From: Terriglobales bacterium
GTDB lineage: Bacteria; Acidobacteriota; Terriglobia; Bryobacterales; Bryobacteraceae
DNA: 64,000 bases
Direction: 5' to 3'
Assembly (NCBI GenBank): GCA_027485675.1
Contig: JAIXQP010000041.1
Location: 124,001-188,000, forward strand
Shown here: in pieces, positions 44,773 to 52,812 of the stretch
How positions within the stretch are numbered: the first letter of the stretch is position 1
Layout: every line of letters starts with the position of its first letter
Notes under the pieces: model-generated
Seen by the model: only the letters and a program-made list of their open reading frames with translations
Databases searched by the model: none
What the model was told of the DNA's origin: nothing
Program-made: the position numbers and the translations under genes

Positions 44773-45077
44773 TACGTCTCGAGGATCTCGTGGGGCGTCA
44801 ACATGCCCCCGCAGAACTCAATGCCAATGTAGTATAGTCCCCGCCGGTCTTCCTGGTAACGGACCACCGCGGTCCCGACCAACTGCAGATCCTTCTCCCG
44901 CAAATGGACGAAGCTGCCGGGCGCCAACCGCTCCCGCAACGTCACTCCCATCCCCCGGCGGCCCAGGTTTTGTACGTGCGCCAAGGCCGAACACTCACGG
45001 CCAGCGGGATCAGTCCATCGCAACCGGACCGGACGGTTCAGTTCACAACGGGGGGCCAGGCGCTTCTCGGACGGCAT
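44760..45077 (-). CDS. Small PilZ-domain protein
   Basis: About 105 residues made of a single PilZ beta-barrel, a fold that usually binds cyclic di-GMP. The RxxxR motif is present as RLAPR near the N-terminus. The second motif, normally D/N-x-S-x-x-G, reads NLGRRG with Gly in place of Ser, so ligand binding may be altered. The start is the ATG at 45077, with GGAGAG about 9 bases before it; the in-frame sequence upstream is not protein-like. Role and partner unknown. Confidence 0.82.
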   Translation of the reverse strand: MPSEKRLAPRCELNRPVRLRWTDPAGRECSALAHVQNLGRRGMGVTLRERLAPGSFVHLREKDLQLVGTAVVRYQEDRRGLYYIGIEFCGGMLTPHEILETYQRA

Positions 45078-45293
45078 GGTGATCTTCTCTCCGCCTTTAT
45101 GATCGCAAACAAGAACCTTAGAGACCATGGTCCAAATGGGGGAAGAAAACCTTAGTACCGAAGTCCCGATTAAAACATTTTCGCTTGTATTTGTTTCGGG
45201 AAGCTTTATACTTGGGGGGACTTCTCTCTCTCGTCTGAGAGAGTGATCTGGACGCCGCACCCATTCCCGCGTGGCGTGCGGCGTCCAGAGAAG
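45078..45293. other. Largest intergenic region in the window
   Basis: A 216-base stretch between the PilZ start and the M1 peptidase stop, both on the minus strand. It is visibly richer in A and T than its surroundings near 45160-45220. It holds a strong hairpin (45248-45288), a CTCTCTC/GAGAGAG inverted repeat around 45223-45243 and, presumably, the promoter of the PilZ gene. I see no open frame with coding character. Confidence 0.6.
45248..45288 (-). terminator. 13-bp hairpin after the M1 peptidase gene
   Basis: CTGGACGCCGCAC (45248-45260) pairs perfectly with GTGCGGCGTCCAG (45276-45288) around a 15-base loop, just past the minus-strand stop at 45294. No clean T run follows on the minus strand, so it may be an RNA-stabilising or Rho-assisted 3' end rather than a classic intrinsic terminator. 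Confidence 0.5.
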
Positions 45294-47741
45294 CTACCGC
45301 CCCTTGGTCGCCAGCACTGCGCCCTGCGGATCCAGCGTCATCTTCACCACCGGCCCCGCCAGCTTCCACTGAAACGGCGTCGATGGCCCCTCGGTTCGCA
45401 CCCACCGCGTCTCCGTCTTCCCCCCGCGGTATTGAATCTCCACCGGCACATCCACCGAGAACTCTTCGTCCACCTCGGCCTGTTCAATCGTCCCTTGTCC
45501 CGGCGCTTTCCCCGGCACCAGCCGCAACGCCGGAATCCCCGTACCCTGAATCCACGTGCCCGCGAAGTTCTCGAGCTTCGGGTCCGGATCCGACTTCGGC
45601 AGCAGCTTGGCCGCCTCCTCGAGAAACAGTGGCGTGCTCAATCGGCGCCCGCGGTACTCCCGCGCCACGTGGCCCAGCAACTGATTCCACGCCGCATCAC
45701 CCAATCGGCGCCGCAGCATGTGCAGGATCCACGTTCCCTTTTCGTACGTAATCGTCCGCCACGCCCCCGGCGCTTCCGAGGATTCCAGGCGCAGTCCCAG
45801 CCGGATCGGCCCCACCGCGTCCACCGTCTGCCCCCCGGCTGTCTTTGCCAGCAGGTGCTGCCGGTAGAGATCGAGCACCGGCTCAATCGCCTTCGCCCCC
45901 TTCCGTTTTTCGATCATCATCAGCGCCGAATAGTTAGCCAGCGCCTCCATCATCCACTCGTCCTGGTAGCCCGTACTCGCCACCTGGTTGCCCCACCACT
46001 GGTGCGCCACCTCATGCGGCACCAGGATGTCTGAAAAGAAGACCCGCTGGTAAGGATCGTTGGCGAATGCCGGGCGATCCCGCGGGTCGAGATAGGAGAG
46101 CGTCGACAGGTAGATCAAACCCGGAAAGCCCTGGCCAAACGCGCCAGGAATCGGCGACACCGCCAGCGTTTTGAGCGGCGGCGGCCCAAATCGCGCCGCC
46201 AGAAACTGGTAGGCCTCCACCACCTCTCCCGCCAGCCGCTCGCTCGATTCCGCCGGGCTCGGCGGGGGCGTTGGCGCCGGCATCACGATCGCGTCCATCC
46301 CGCGCCGCGGCCCGTTCCCGCGGGGCGCCTGAATCAAAGGCGGCGCCACCATCAAGTCCGGCCGCCGCGGCGTCAGCGCCGTCTCGACGGCCTTATTCGC
46401 ATACACCTCCACCCGCAACCCCGCCCGTTCCACCACCGACCGCTGATACTCCCCCACGTTGAAACCCACAAACCGCAGCGGCACTGCCGAACGGAACTGG
46501 CTGATCACCCGCGCCGGGTCGCTCGCTTCCCGCTCGCCGGCCGGCTCTCCGCTGGCGACCACCGTAATCGCCCGGGCGTGTTCAAACGCCAACTCGTACG
46601 TCGCAAACTGCGCTCCGTGATGCGGGTACCACGTCCCCCGCGCGCTCACGGCAAACACCCCGTTGCCCGCCGCGTTCACCACGTCGCCTTCGTGTTCAAT
46701 CTCCACTTCGTGCACACCGCCCGCCAGCGGCTCCGGCGGACTCAGCAGAAACGTATCGTTGTCGCTCCCCCGCAGCAATGCCGTCCGCAGGCTCTCCCGC
46801 TGGTAGACCTCCACTGGCTTGCCGTCCACCCGGGCCGCGGTCACGCGCATCCGCCGCGAAATATCCAACGCCAACAGCGCCCCCTTGCGTTTCCGCTGCT
46901 CGGGAGGCGGCAGCGCGATCCGCAGCTTGGTGGTCGCCTTCAAATGCAGCGCCGCGTCCAGCGCCGCCGTGATGTTCACATGTTGCAGCGTAAAATCCAA
47001 CTCAGGCGTCTTCGGCCGGCCCTGCCGCGTCCGCCGCGCCGGAAAGTTGGTCCAAATGTCGTAGTAGCTGCGGTTATCCCGATAGGTCAGGTGGCCGACG
47101 GTCACCTCCTCGCGCGCCTGCGGGTCATAGATCACATCGAAGTTGCCCACCTTCGTCTGCGCGAGCGCCGCGAAGAATAGCCCCTGCTCCGGCGGCGCGC
47201 CGCCCATCAGGTCCTCGAGCAGCCGCGTCTCAAAACTCGCCGTCAGGCTCCGCAAGGTGGGTGTCCACTGCTGCGCCAGCAGCGCCCCCATCTCCTCGGC
47301 CGGTTTCAGTTGCCGCTCAGCTAGAAACGCTTCAATCTCCGCCCCGGTGCCATCTGTGAACAGCAGCATCGCCCCGCGAAAATGCTCGTTCAGGTTCGGC
47401 GCCTGCGTATAGTGGGCCAGGGATGCCCGCTCGCTCGCCGTCTGCGGCACCAGCAGCACCTCGCCGTCGCCGTTCTCCACCTCCGCGCTAAAGAACGCGG
47501 CGATGGGAGCCCCGGCCACGGGTTTGGCCAGCAGCAGATAGCCGTCCGTCAGGAACAGCTTCACATCTTCCCGGATGAAACTCAGGTCCCGGACCCGGTA
47601 GCATCGCTGCCCGTCAAACGACGCTTCCCGCAACGCTGCGGCAGTCTCCGACGCCGAGGCGCCAAACAACCCCGTTGCCGCGGCCAGTGCCCAGCAGAAG
47701 CTAAATAAACATCTCTTCGTCGGCTGTAACCTGCGCCACAT
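45294..47741 (-). CDS. M1-family zinc metallopeptidase
   Basis: 815 residues with a signal peptide (CLFSFCWALAAATGLFGA region). The gluzincin motif is complete: HEVAH at His576-His580 and the third zinc ligand Glu599 in EWMMEALANY, the HExxH-x18-E spacing of M1 peptidases. The long N-terminal half (about 30-480) is beta-rich and not aminopeptidase-like in the usual way. The classical GxMEN exopeptidase motif is not visible. It should cleave peptides outside the cytoplasm. The start overlaps the end of the upstream DUF948-like gene by 41 bases. Confidence 0.9.
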   Translation of the reverse strand: MWRRLQPTKRCLFSFCWALAAATGLFGASASETAAALREASFDGQRCYRVRDLSFIREDVKLFLTDGYLLLAKPVAGAPIAAFFSAEVENGDGEVLLVPQTASERASLAHYTQAPNLNEHFRGAMLLFTDGTGAEIEAFLAERQLKPAEEMGALLAQQWTPTLRSLTASFETRLLEDLMGGAPPEQGLFFAALAQTKVGNFDVIYDPQAREEVTVGHLTYRDNRSYYDIWTNFPARRTRQGRPKTPELDFTLQHVNITAALDAALHLKATTKLRIALPPPEQRKRKGALLALDISRRMRVTAARVDGKPVEVYQRESLRTALLRGSDNDTFLLSPPEPLAGGVHEVEIEHEGDVVNAAGNGVFAVSARGTWYPHHGAQFATYELAFEHARAITVVASGEPAGEREASDPARVISQFRSAVPLRFVGFNVGEYQRSVVERAGLRVEVYANKAVETALTPRRPDLMVAPPLIQAPRGNGPRRGMDAIVMPAPTPPPSPAESSERLAGEVVEAYQFLAARFGPPPLKTLAVSPIPGAFGQGFPGLIYLSTLSYLDPRDRPAFANDPYQRVFFSDILVPHEVAHQWWGNQVASTGYQDEWMMEALANYSALMMIEKRKGAKAIEPVLDLYRQHLLAKTAGGQTVDAVGPIRLGLRLESSEAPGAWRTITYEKGTWILHMLRRRLGDAAWNQLLGHVAREYRGRRLSTPLFLEEAAKLLPKSDPDPKLENFAGTWIQGTGIPALRLVPGKAPGQGTIEQAEVDEEFSVDVPVEIQYRGGKTETRWVRTEGPSTPFQWKLAGPVVKMTLDPQGAVLATKGR

Positions 47742-48207
47742 TTGCGGGGGAACCTTTCAGTAAATGCGCCACGGCCGATCGGACACCGGCCGCCACTCCC
47801 GAAATCTCCCGGAGCGGCCGCACAATCGAACTCTGGACGGACGTCACCGTGCCCTGCACCCGCGACATCGTGTCATCCAACAACACTTCCACCTTATCCA
47901 TCTGCGCCCGCGCGCGGCCCGAAGCGTCCTCGAGCAGCGTATCCACCCGCACCAACTGCGCCTTCGTCAAGTCCAGCACTTCGTTGGCCCGTTTGGTCAC
48001 CCCGTTGATCTGTTCCCGGGATTCGTTCAACGTCTTCTCGGCATTCGCCAGCGCGGCTTCCGCCTTGGGAAGAAAGACATCGAGACTTTTCTTGATCTCC
48101 CCCGCCGCTTTGGCCATCTTCATCGATGCGATCGCCTGCGCGACAAAAGAGATGGCCGTGATTCCGACGAACACGGTCATGAGGACGAGTAACGATTCCT
48201 GGTTCAT
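47701..48207 (-). CDS. DUF948-like membrane-anchored coiled-coil protein
   Basis: 168 residues. One N-terminal membrane helix (about 6-27, LVLMTVFVGITAISFVAQAI) is followed by a long amphipathic helix with heptad character: the SLDVFLPKAEAALANAEKTL segment, then LLEDASGRARAQMDKVEVLL. This is the layout of DUF948/YtxG-type general-stress proteins. In Bacillus a YtxG protein is encoded beside YtxH, and here a YtxH-like gene lies 31 bases upstream, which supports the assignment. The 3' end runs 41 bases into the M1 peptidase gene. Confidence 0.8.
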   Translation of the reverse strand: MNQESLLVLMTVFVGITAISFVAQAIASMKMAKAAGEIKKSLDVFLPKAEAALANAEKTLNESREQINGVTKRANEVLDLTKAQLVRVDTLLEDASGRARAQMDKVEVLLDDTMSRVQGTVTSVQSSIVRPLREISGVAAGVRSAVAHLLKGSPANVAQVTADEEMFI

Positions 48208-48238
48208 AAGGCGGAGGAGGGGCCTGCTTTTCTTTAGA

Positions 48239-48574
48239 TTAATCGGCGGCGAAGCCGGCTTCTTCTTTCACGGTGTCGCGGTAGGCCTGTTTGCCCGCGT
48301 CCACCGCGGCAGCCAACTGCTCTTTCTGGCGCTGAATCGCGCTCTTGCTCTTGTCGACCACTTCGGACGCCTGTTCGCGAATGTCTTCCGACTTGCGCTT
48401 CAGGAAATCGCGGCTCTCTTCGGACTTCCGCTTCAAGTAGTCTTTGCTCTCGTCGGCTTTGCTGCGAATCAGCGTCCTGGTCTCTTCCCCCGACTTCGGT
48501 GCGAAGAGGATCCCTAGGGCCACGCCAATCCCGACGCCCAGAAAGAAATACGGAATGCGTTTATCTTCGTCCAT
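48239..48574 (-). CDS. YtxH-like protein
   Basis: 111 residues. A Gly-rich membrane helix near the start (PYFFLGVGIGVALGILFAPKSG) is the hallmark of the YtxH family and leads into the conserved APKSGEETR. A strongly charged helix of Lys/Glu/Ser repeats follows (KRKSEESRDFLKRKSEDIRE region). The start is ATG 48574, with GAGGGA about 8 bases ahead of it. First gene of a minus-strand operon with the DUF948-like protein and M1 peptidase; head to head with recX. Confidence 0.85.
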   Translation of the reverse strand: MDEDKRIPYFFLGVGIGVALGILFAPKSGEETRTLIRSKADESKDYLKRKSEESRDFLKRKSEDIREQASEVVDKSKSAIQRQKEQLAAAVDAGKQAYRDTVKEEAGFAAD

Positions 48575-48622
48575 TCTTGATCCCTCGTTTGTAGTGTACA
48601 GCAGTATCTGTAAGGTAGGACG

Positions 48623-49204
48623 TTGTCGACCCCCGAAACTGTTGCAGACTATTTCCATATGGCCATGCGCCGCAATGCTCCGAAACGGTACGCCGGCGAA
48701 GACCTGATGAACTTCGCCCTCCGCTCGTTAAGCGTCCGTTCCTCCACCGTCGCCGAACTCAAACGCAAGCTCGAATCCCGCGCCGAAGATCCCGCCGAGG
48801 TCCCGGCTATCCTCGCCCGCCTCGAAGAGTCCCGCCTGCTCAACGACGAACGCTTCGCCGAATCCTACGCCCAGGGCCGCCGCGACGCCCGCCTCTTCGG
48901 CCCCCAGCGCGTCCGCCGCGAACTCGCCCAGCGCCAGATCTCGAAACCCCTCGTCGAAGCCACCGTCCGCGAAGCCTACGGCGAAGTCGACGAGGTCGCC
49001 CTCGCCGTCGCCCATCTCGAACGCAAAATCCGCGTCGCCGACCCCGCCGCCCACTTCAAAGATCCCAAAAACCTGCAAAGCGCCTTCCGCAAACTCGTCT
49101 ACGCCGGCTTCTCCCCCGGCGCCGCCGGCAAAGCCCTCAAGCGCTTCTCCGCCCACGCCGCCGACTTCGAAGACTTCGACCCCACCCTCGAAGAAACCGA
49201 TTAA
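48623..49204 (+). CDS. recX: Regulatory protein RecX
   Basis: 193 residues. RecX binds RecA filaments and limits recombinase activity. Three-helix RecX repeats are visible: the first has FALRSLSVRSSTVAELKRKL, the second LNDERFAESYAQGRRDARLFGPQRVRREL, the third near FRKLVYAGFSPGAAGKALK. The start is TTG 48623, supported by AAGGT about 6 bases upstream; ATG 48659 has no ribosome site. recA is not nearby. The stop overlaps the convergent small membrane protein by 4 bases. Confidence 0.9.
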   Translation: MSTPETVADYFHMAMRRNAPKRYAGEDLMNFALRSLSVRSSTVAELKRKLESRAEDPAEVPAILARLEESRLLNDERFAESYAQGRRDARLFGPQRVRRELAQRQISKPLVEATVREAYGEVDEVALAVAHLERKIRVADPAAHFKDPKNLQSAFRKLVYAGFSPGAAGKALKRFSAHAADFEDFDPTLEETD

Positions 49205-49527
49205 CGCTGCTCCCAGGCCGCCTTCGTAACCGTCCCGTCCGCCTCCGCAATCACGGTCACAATCACCAACTCCTCCGCCTCCGGAATCTCCCCCTGCTCC
49301 GGGCCCTTCCAAACGTACATCAGCCGCCCTCCGCTGCCCGCCACGATCTCCGTCGGGTCCCCCAAAGTCCGGTTCGCCTCCCGCAGCGTCCCCCCCTCCA
49401 ATCGCCCCATCAAGGCGTTCAAATACTTCCGCCGCTTCCGCATGCGGAACGCCTCCATCCAGTCCTGCGCCTTCAGCGCCAGGCCCAGAATCAATACAAA
49501 CGAAAAAAGCGTCAGGATCTCGATCAT
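49201..49527 (-). CDS. Small membrane protein with possible BamE/SmpA-like domain
   Basis: 108 residues. An N-terminal membrane helix (about 3-20, EILTLFSFVLILGLALKA) is followed by a basic stretch (RMRKRRKY). A small domain reading LEGGTLREANRTLGDPTEIV and LMYVWKG comes next. That resembles the BamE/SmpA fold, where a G-x-T turn and LG-x-P precede a strand with an aromatic Tyr-Trp. It lacks the lipobox of true BamE, so equivalence is doubtful. GGGGGAAG ahead of the ATG supports the start. Confidence 0.7.
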   Translation of the reverse strand: MIEILTLFSFVLILGLALKAQDWMEAFRMRKRRKYLNALMGRLEGGTLREANRTLGDPTEIVAGSGGRLMYVWKGPEQGEIPEAEELVIVTVIAEADGTVTKAAWEQR

Positions 49528-49555
49528 CGCTTCCCCCCTATTGATGCCACCCTGC

Positions 49556-49561
49556 TAGCCT
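49556..49561 (+). promoter_or_regulatory. Possible -10 element (TAGCCT) for the helicase-exonuclease gene
   Basis: TAGCCT directly precedes GTG 49562 and lies 6 bases before the in-frame GTG 49568. No ribosome-binding site is present. The 6-base gap to the second GTG matches the spacing seen at other divergent starts in this window. Confidence 0.3.
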
Positions 49562-52084
49562 GTGACTGTGAAATCCTCGCTCCTCGATGGATTGAATCCG
49601 GAACAGTTGGCCGCCGCCGAAGCCGTCTTTGAGCCGGTCCTCGTCATGGCCCCCGTCGGCACCGGCAAGACGCGTACCCTGGTCGCCCGCGCCGCCCAAG
49701 CCATCGCCTCCGGCATCGCCCCCGAGCATATCCTCTGCGTCTCGTTCACCAATCGAGCCTCGAAGGAGATTCGCGAACGCCTCCAATCCGACCTTGGCGC
49801 AACCGCCCAGAAAATTCAAGCCCGCACCTTCCACGGCCTCTGCGCCATCATCTGCCGCGCCGAAAGCGAGGTCCTCGGCATCGATCGCGACTTCGTCATC
49901 TGGGACGACGACGACTGCCGCGAAGCCCTTCTCCGCGTCTGCGCCAACCGCAACATCGAAATCGACCACTACGACAACGATCGCTTCAGCGGCCTCATCG
50001 CCGGCGTCGCCCAGGACGCCAAGCTCGGCCTCATCCACACCGATTTCGAACAACACTTTCGCGCCAAACTCGACAAAGTCAATCTCAAAAGCACGAGCCG
50101 CAACCAAGCCTTCCCCATCCCCAAAATCCTCGAAGACTACGAACGCGAACTCCGCGGCAACCACGCCGTCGATTTCGCCGACCTCATCACCATGGTCCGT
50201 CACCTCTTCAACGAGGACGGCTTCGCCCTCGCCCGCTGGCAGGACCGTCTTCGCTGGATCCAGGTCGACGAGGTGCAGGACACCAACCTCCCCGAATACG
50301 CCATCCTCTCCTCCCTCGCCCGCCCCACCCGCCACCTCGCCTTCTTCGGCGACGTCGACCAGACCATCTACGAGTGGCGCCACTCCAACCCCAAAAAAAT
50401 CCTCGACATCTTCCGCGCCGACTTCGCCCCCATCCGCGAGATCCACTTCGTTCGCAACTACCGCTCCACCGAACGCATCCTCGACGTCTGCCGCGCCATC
50501 ATCCACCAATGCCCCGGCGCCATCACCGGCGCCCTCGAATGCCACTCGGCCGAAACCGGTCCGCCGGTTGAATATCACGAAGCGCAAACCGCCTCCACCG
50601 AAGCCCACTGGCTCGCCCACCGCGCCATTTCCATCCGTGCCGAAGACCAGTGCGCCTGGCGTGATATCGCCATCCTCACCCGCAGCAATAACGCCGCCAT
50701 GGGCATCTCGGAAGCCTTCGTCGAAGCCGGCATCCCCCACTTCCTCGCCGAGCAATACCGCTTCTTCCATCGCGCCGAAGTTCGCGACGCCGTCGCCCAC
50801 CTCCGCCTCATCCGCAACCCCTATGATGGCAACAGCCTCCGCCGCGTCCTCCAACGCCCCCCCAAAGGCATCGGCCCCGCCACCCTCGAAAAGATCCGCA
50901 CCCTCCCGCGCAATCTCTGCCTCCGCCTCACCGATTTCGCCGACGCCGCCACCTACGAACACGGCGACCCCTATCAGCCCCTCCTCGACGCCTGGGCCGA
51001 AAACCGCGTCGTCGTCTTCGATACCGAAACCACCGGCGTCGAAACCGCCAGCAACGAAATCGTCGATATCGCCGCCATCCGCACCGGCGCCGATGGCGAA
51101 CAGGCCCGTCTCCAACTCCTCGTCCGCCCCCGCGGCCCCGTCGGCCTCAGCGAGACCATCCATGGCTACTCCGACGCCCATCTCAAGCAGCACGGCGTCG
51201 CCCCGCTCGAAGCCCTCGAAGCCTTCTCGCGGTTCATCGCCGGCTGCGTGCTCATCGGTCACAACCTTGTCTTCGATATCCGCACCGTCGAAGCGGCCCT
51301 CCGCCGCGAACACCTGCCGAACTCGCTACCCGCCCGCTGGTTCGATACCCTCGAACTCACCCGCCGCTTCCAAAGCCTGCCTTCTTACCGCCTCGGCGAT
51401 ATCTGCGCTGGCAAGGGCATCCCGCTTGAAAACGCCCACCAGGCCCTCGGCGACGTCCTCGCCACCGCCCAGCTCGCCGCCCGGCTCATCGTCCCCCTCC
51501 GCGAACACGCCCTCCAACGCCGAGAAGCCATCATCGCCCACGGCGGCCACTTCGCCGCCCTCGCCCAGCAACTCGCCGCCTGGCGCACGCTCTCCCTCGG
51601 CCGCCGCCCCCACGAAACGCTCGGCGAAATCCTCGCCGCCTCCGGCCTCGTCGAGTGGTACCGCAAGCAGGACAACGGCGAAGTCCGCGTCCAAAATCTG
51701 GTCGACCTCTGCGCCATGTTCGAACGCTACGACGATCCCTCCCTCCCGCCCGAACAGGCCATCGAAGAGGTCCTCCAAATCTCCTCCCTCGGCAACGATG
51801 CCGACCGCTACCTGCAGAAGGAAGACCGCGTCCTCCTCCTCACCGTCCATCAAGCCAAGGGCCTCGAATTCCCCACCGTCATCCTCGCCGCCGCCACCGA
51901 CGGCGAGTTTCCCGCCTGGCTCGCCCAGAAAGAGGGCCGCCTCGCCGAAGAGCATCGCCTCTTCTACGTCGGCGCCAGCCGCGCGCGCCGCCGCCTCATC
52001 TTCTCCTGGCACCGCCAGAACGCCTTCGGCCGTCCGCAGGATCCCAGCCGTTTCCTCCGCCAACTCCCCGGGTTCCCGAAATGA
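49562..52084 (+). CDS. UvrD/PcrA-type SF1A helicase with an inserted DEDDh exonuclease domain
   Basis: 840 residues. Helicase part 1 has a Q-motif (LNPEQLAAAE), Walker A APVGTGKT (30-37), motif II VDEVQDTN (Asp236, Glu237), motif III FFGDVDQTIYEW, VRNYRST and a GIGPATLEKI turn of subdomain 2B. A complete DnaQ-like exonuclease follows (about 484-645): DTE with Asp487 and Glu489, HNLVFD at 567-572, and H-x4-D at His626-Asp631. The helicase then resumes with motif V (TVHQAKGLEFPTVIL, about 757) and motif VI (YVGASRARRRL, about 800). Without the insertion the length matches PcrA. Start is GTG 49562, or GTG 49568. Confidence 0.92.
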   Translation: MTVKSSLLDGLNPEQLAAAEAVFEPVLVMAPVGTGKTRTLVARAAQAIASGIAPEHILCVSFTNRASKEIRERLQSDLGATAQKIQARTFHGLCAIICRAESEVLGIDRDFVIWDDDDCREALLRVCANRNIEIDHYDNDRFSGLIAGVAQDAKLGLIHTDFEQHFRAKLDKVNLKSTSRNQAFPIPKILEDYERELRGNHAVDFADLITMVRHLFNEDGFALARWQDRLRWIQVDEVQDTNLPEYAILSSLARPTRHLAFFGDVDQTIYEWRHSNPKKILDIFRADFAPIREIHFVRNYRSTERILDVCRAIIHQCPGAITGALECHSAETGPPVEYHEAQTASTEAHWLAHRAISIRAEDQCAWRDIAILTRSNNAAMGISEAFVEAGIPHFLAEQYRFFHRAEVRDAVAHLRLIRNPYDGNSLRRVLQRPPKGIGPATLEKIRTLPRNLCLRLTDFADAATYEHGDPYQPLLDAWAENRVVVFDTETTGVETASNEIVDIAAIRTGADGEQARLQLLVRPRGPVGLSETIHGYSDAHLKQHGVAPLEALEAFSRFIAGCVLIGHNLVFDIRTVEAALRREHLPNSLPARWFDTLELTRRFQSLPSYRLGDICAGKGIPLENAHQALGDVLATAQLAARLIVPLREHALQRREAIIAHGGHFAALAQQLAAWRTLSLGRRPHETLGEILAASGLVEWYRKQDNGEVRVQNLVDLCAMFERYDDPSLPPEQAIEEVLQISSLGNDADRYLQKEDRVLLLTVHQAKGLEFPTVILAAATDGEFPAWLAQKEGRLAEEHRLFYVGASRARRRLIFSWHRQNAFGRPQDPSRFLRQLPGFPK

Positions 52085-52812
52085 TGGCCCTTCTTCTCCT
52101 CCTCTCCTCCTGCGAACAGGGCGCCGAACTCTTCCGCCAGGGCCAACTCGAACCCGCCCGCCAACTCCTCGAATCGGCCGTTAAAGACAAGCCCGATGCC
52201 TTCTGCTGGAAGTCCCTCGGCGTCGTCTACGCCGCCCTCGGCGATACCCGCCGCGCCGCCCCCCCCTTCGCTCAAGCCTGCCGGATGAACCCGAAAGAAC
52301 CCGACGCCTGCTACTTCTGGGCCCGCGCCCTCTACGCCCTCGACCGCTTCGCCGACTCCCTCGCCGCCCTCGACCGCGACCCCGCGCCCCCCTCGGCCCG
52401 CAGCCTCACCGCCCGCGGCCAGGCCCTCGACGCCCTCGGCCGCCCCACCGCCGAAGCCGCCTTCCGCCAAGCGCTCAAACTCTCCGAAACCCCCGCCGAA
52501 CCCGATCCCCGCCTCAGCCTCGCGGCGTTCCTCACCCGTCAGGGCCGCATCCCCGAAGCGCTCACGCTCCTCCGCGCCGCCCCGCCCGCCTACCAGCGCC
52601 TCCCCGCCTACCACTACCAACTCGGCCGCGCCCACGCCCAGCAGGAAGAATGGGCCCCCGCCGCCGAAGCCCTCCGCAACGCCGTCTCGCTACAACCCGC
52701 CTACCCCGAAGCCCACGGCCTCCTCAGCCGCGTCTACTACCGCCTCGGCGACCCCACCCAGGGCGCCCGCCACTCCGCCCTCGCCCTTCAGGGCTCCACA
52801 ATCTCCAAATAA
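52081..52812 (+). CDS. TPR-repeat lipoprotein-like protein
   Basis: About 243 residues. A short hydrophobic start with a lipobox-like LSSC (MMALLLLLSSC) would make Cys11 the acylated residue, although the signal lacks the usual Lys or Arg. About six tetratricopeptide-like repeats follow (GAELFRQGQLEPARQLLESAV, then the SLGVVYAALGDTRRAAPPFAQA pattern). It overlaps the helicase stop (ATGATG over TGA), and its 3' end overlaps the convergent CRTAC gene by 25 bases. It probably scaffolds an envelope complex. Confidence 0.82.
   Translation: MMALLLLLSSCEQGAELFRQGQLEPARQLLESAVKDKPDAFCWKSLGVVYAALGDTRRAAPPFAQACRMNPKEPDACYFWARALYALDRFADSLAALDRDPAPPSARSLTARGQALDALGRPTAEAAFRQALKLSETPAEPDPRLSLAAFLTRQGRIPEALTLLRAAPPAYQRLPAYHYQLGRAHAQQEEWAPAAEALRNAVSLQPAYPEAHGLLSRVYYRLGDPTQGARHSALALQGSTISK

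Noticed and set aside
45078-45260. A 61-residue N-terminal extension of the PilZ protein
   Set aside because: It has no protein-like pattern, lies in AT-richer intergenic DNA, and ATG 45077 has a clear ribosome site.
49629-52184. An 851-codon open frame in another plus-strand frame over the helicase gene
   Set aside because: Its product is almost only Ser, Ala, Pro and Thr, as expected for an out-of-frame reading of C-rich DNA; the helicase frame has all catalytic motifs.
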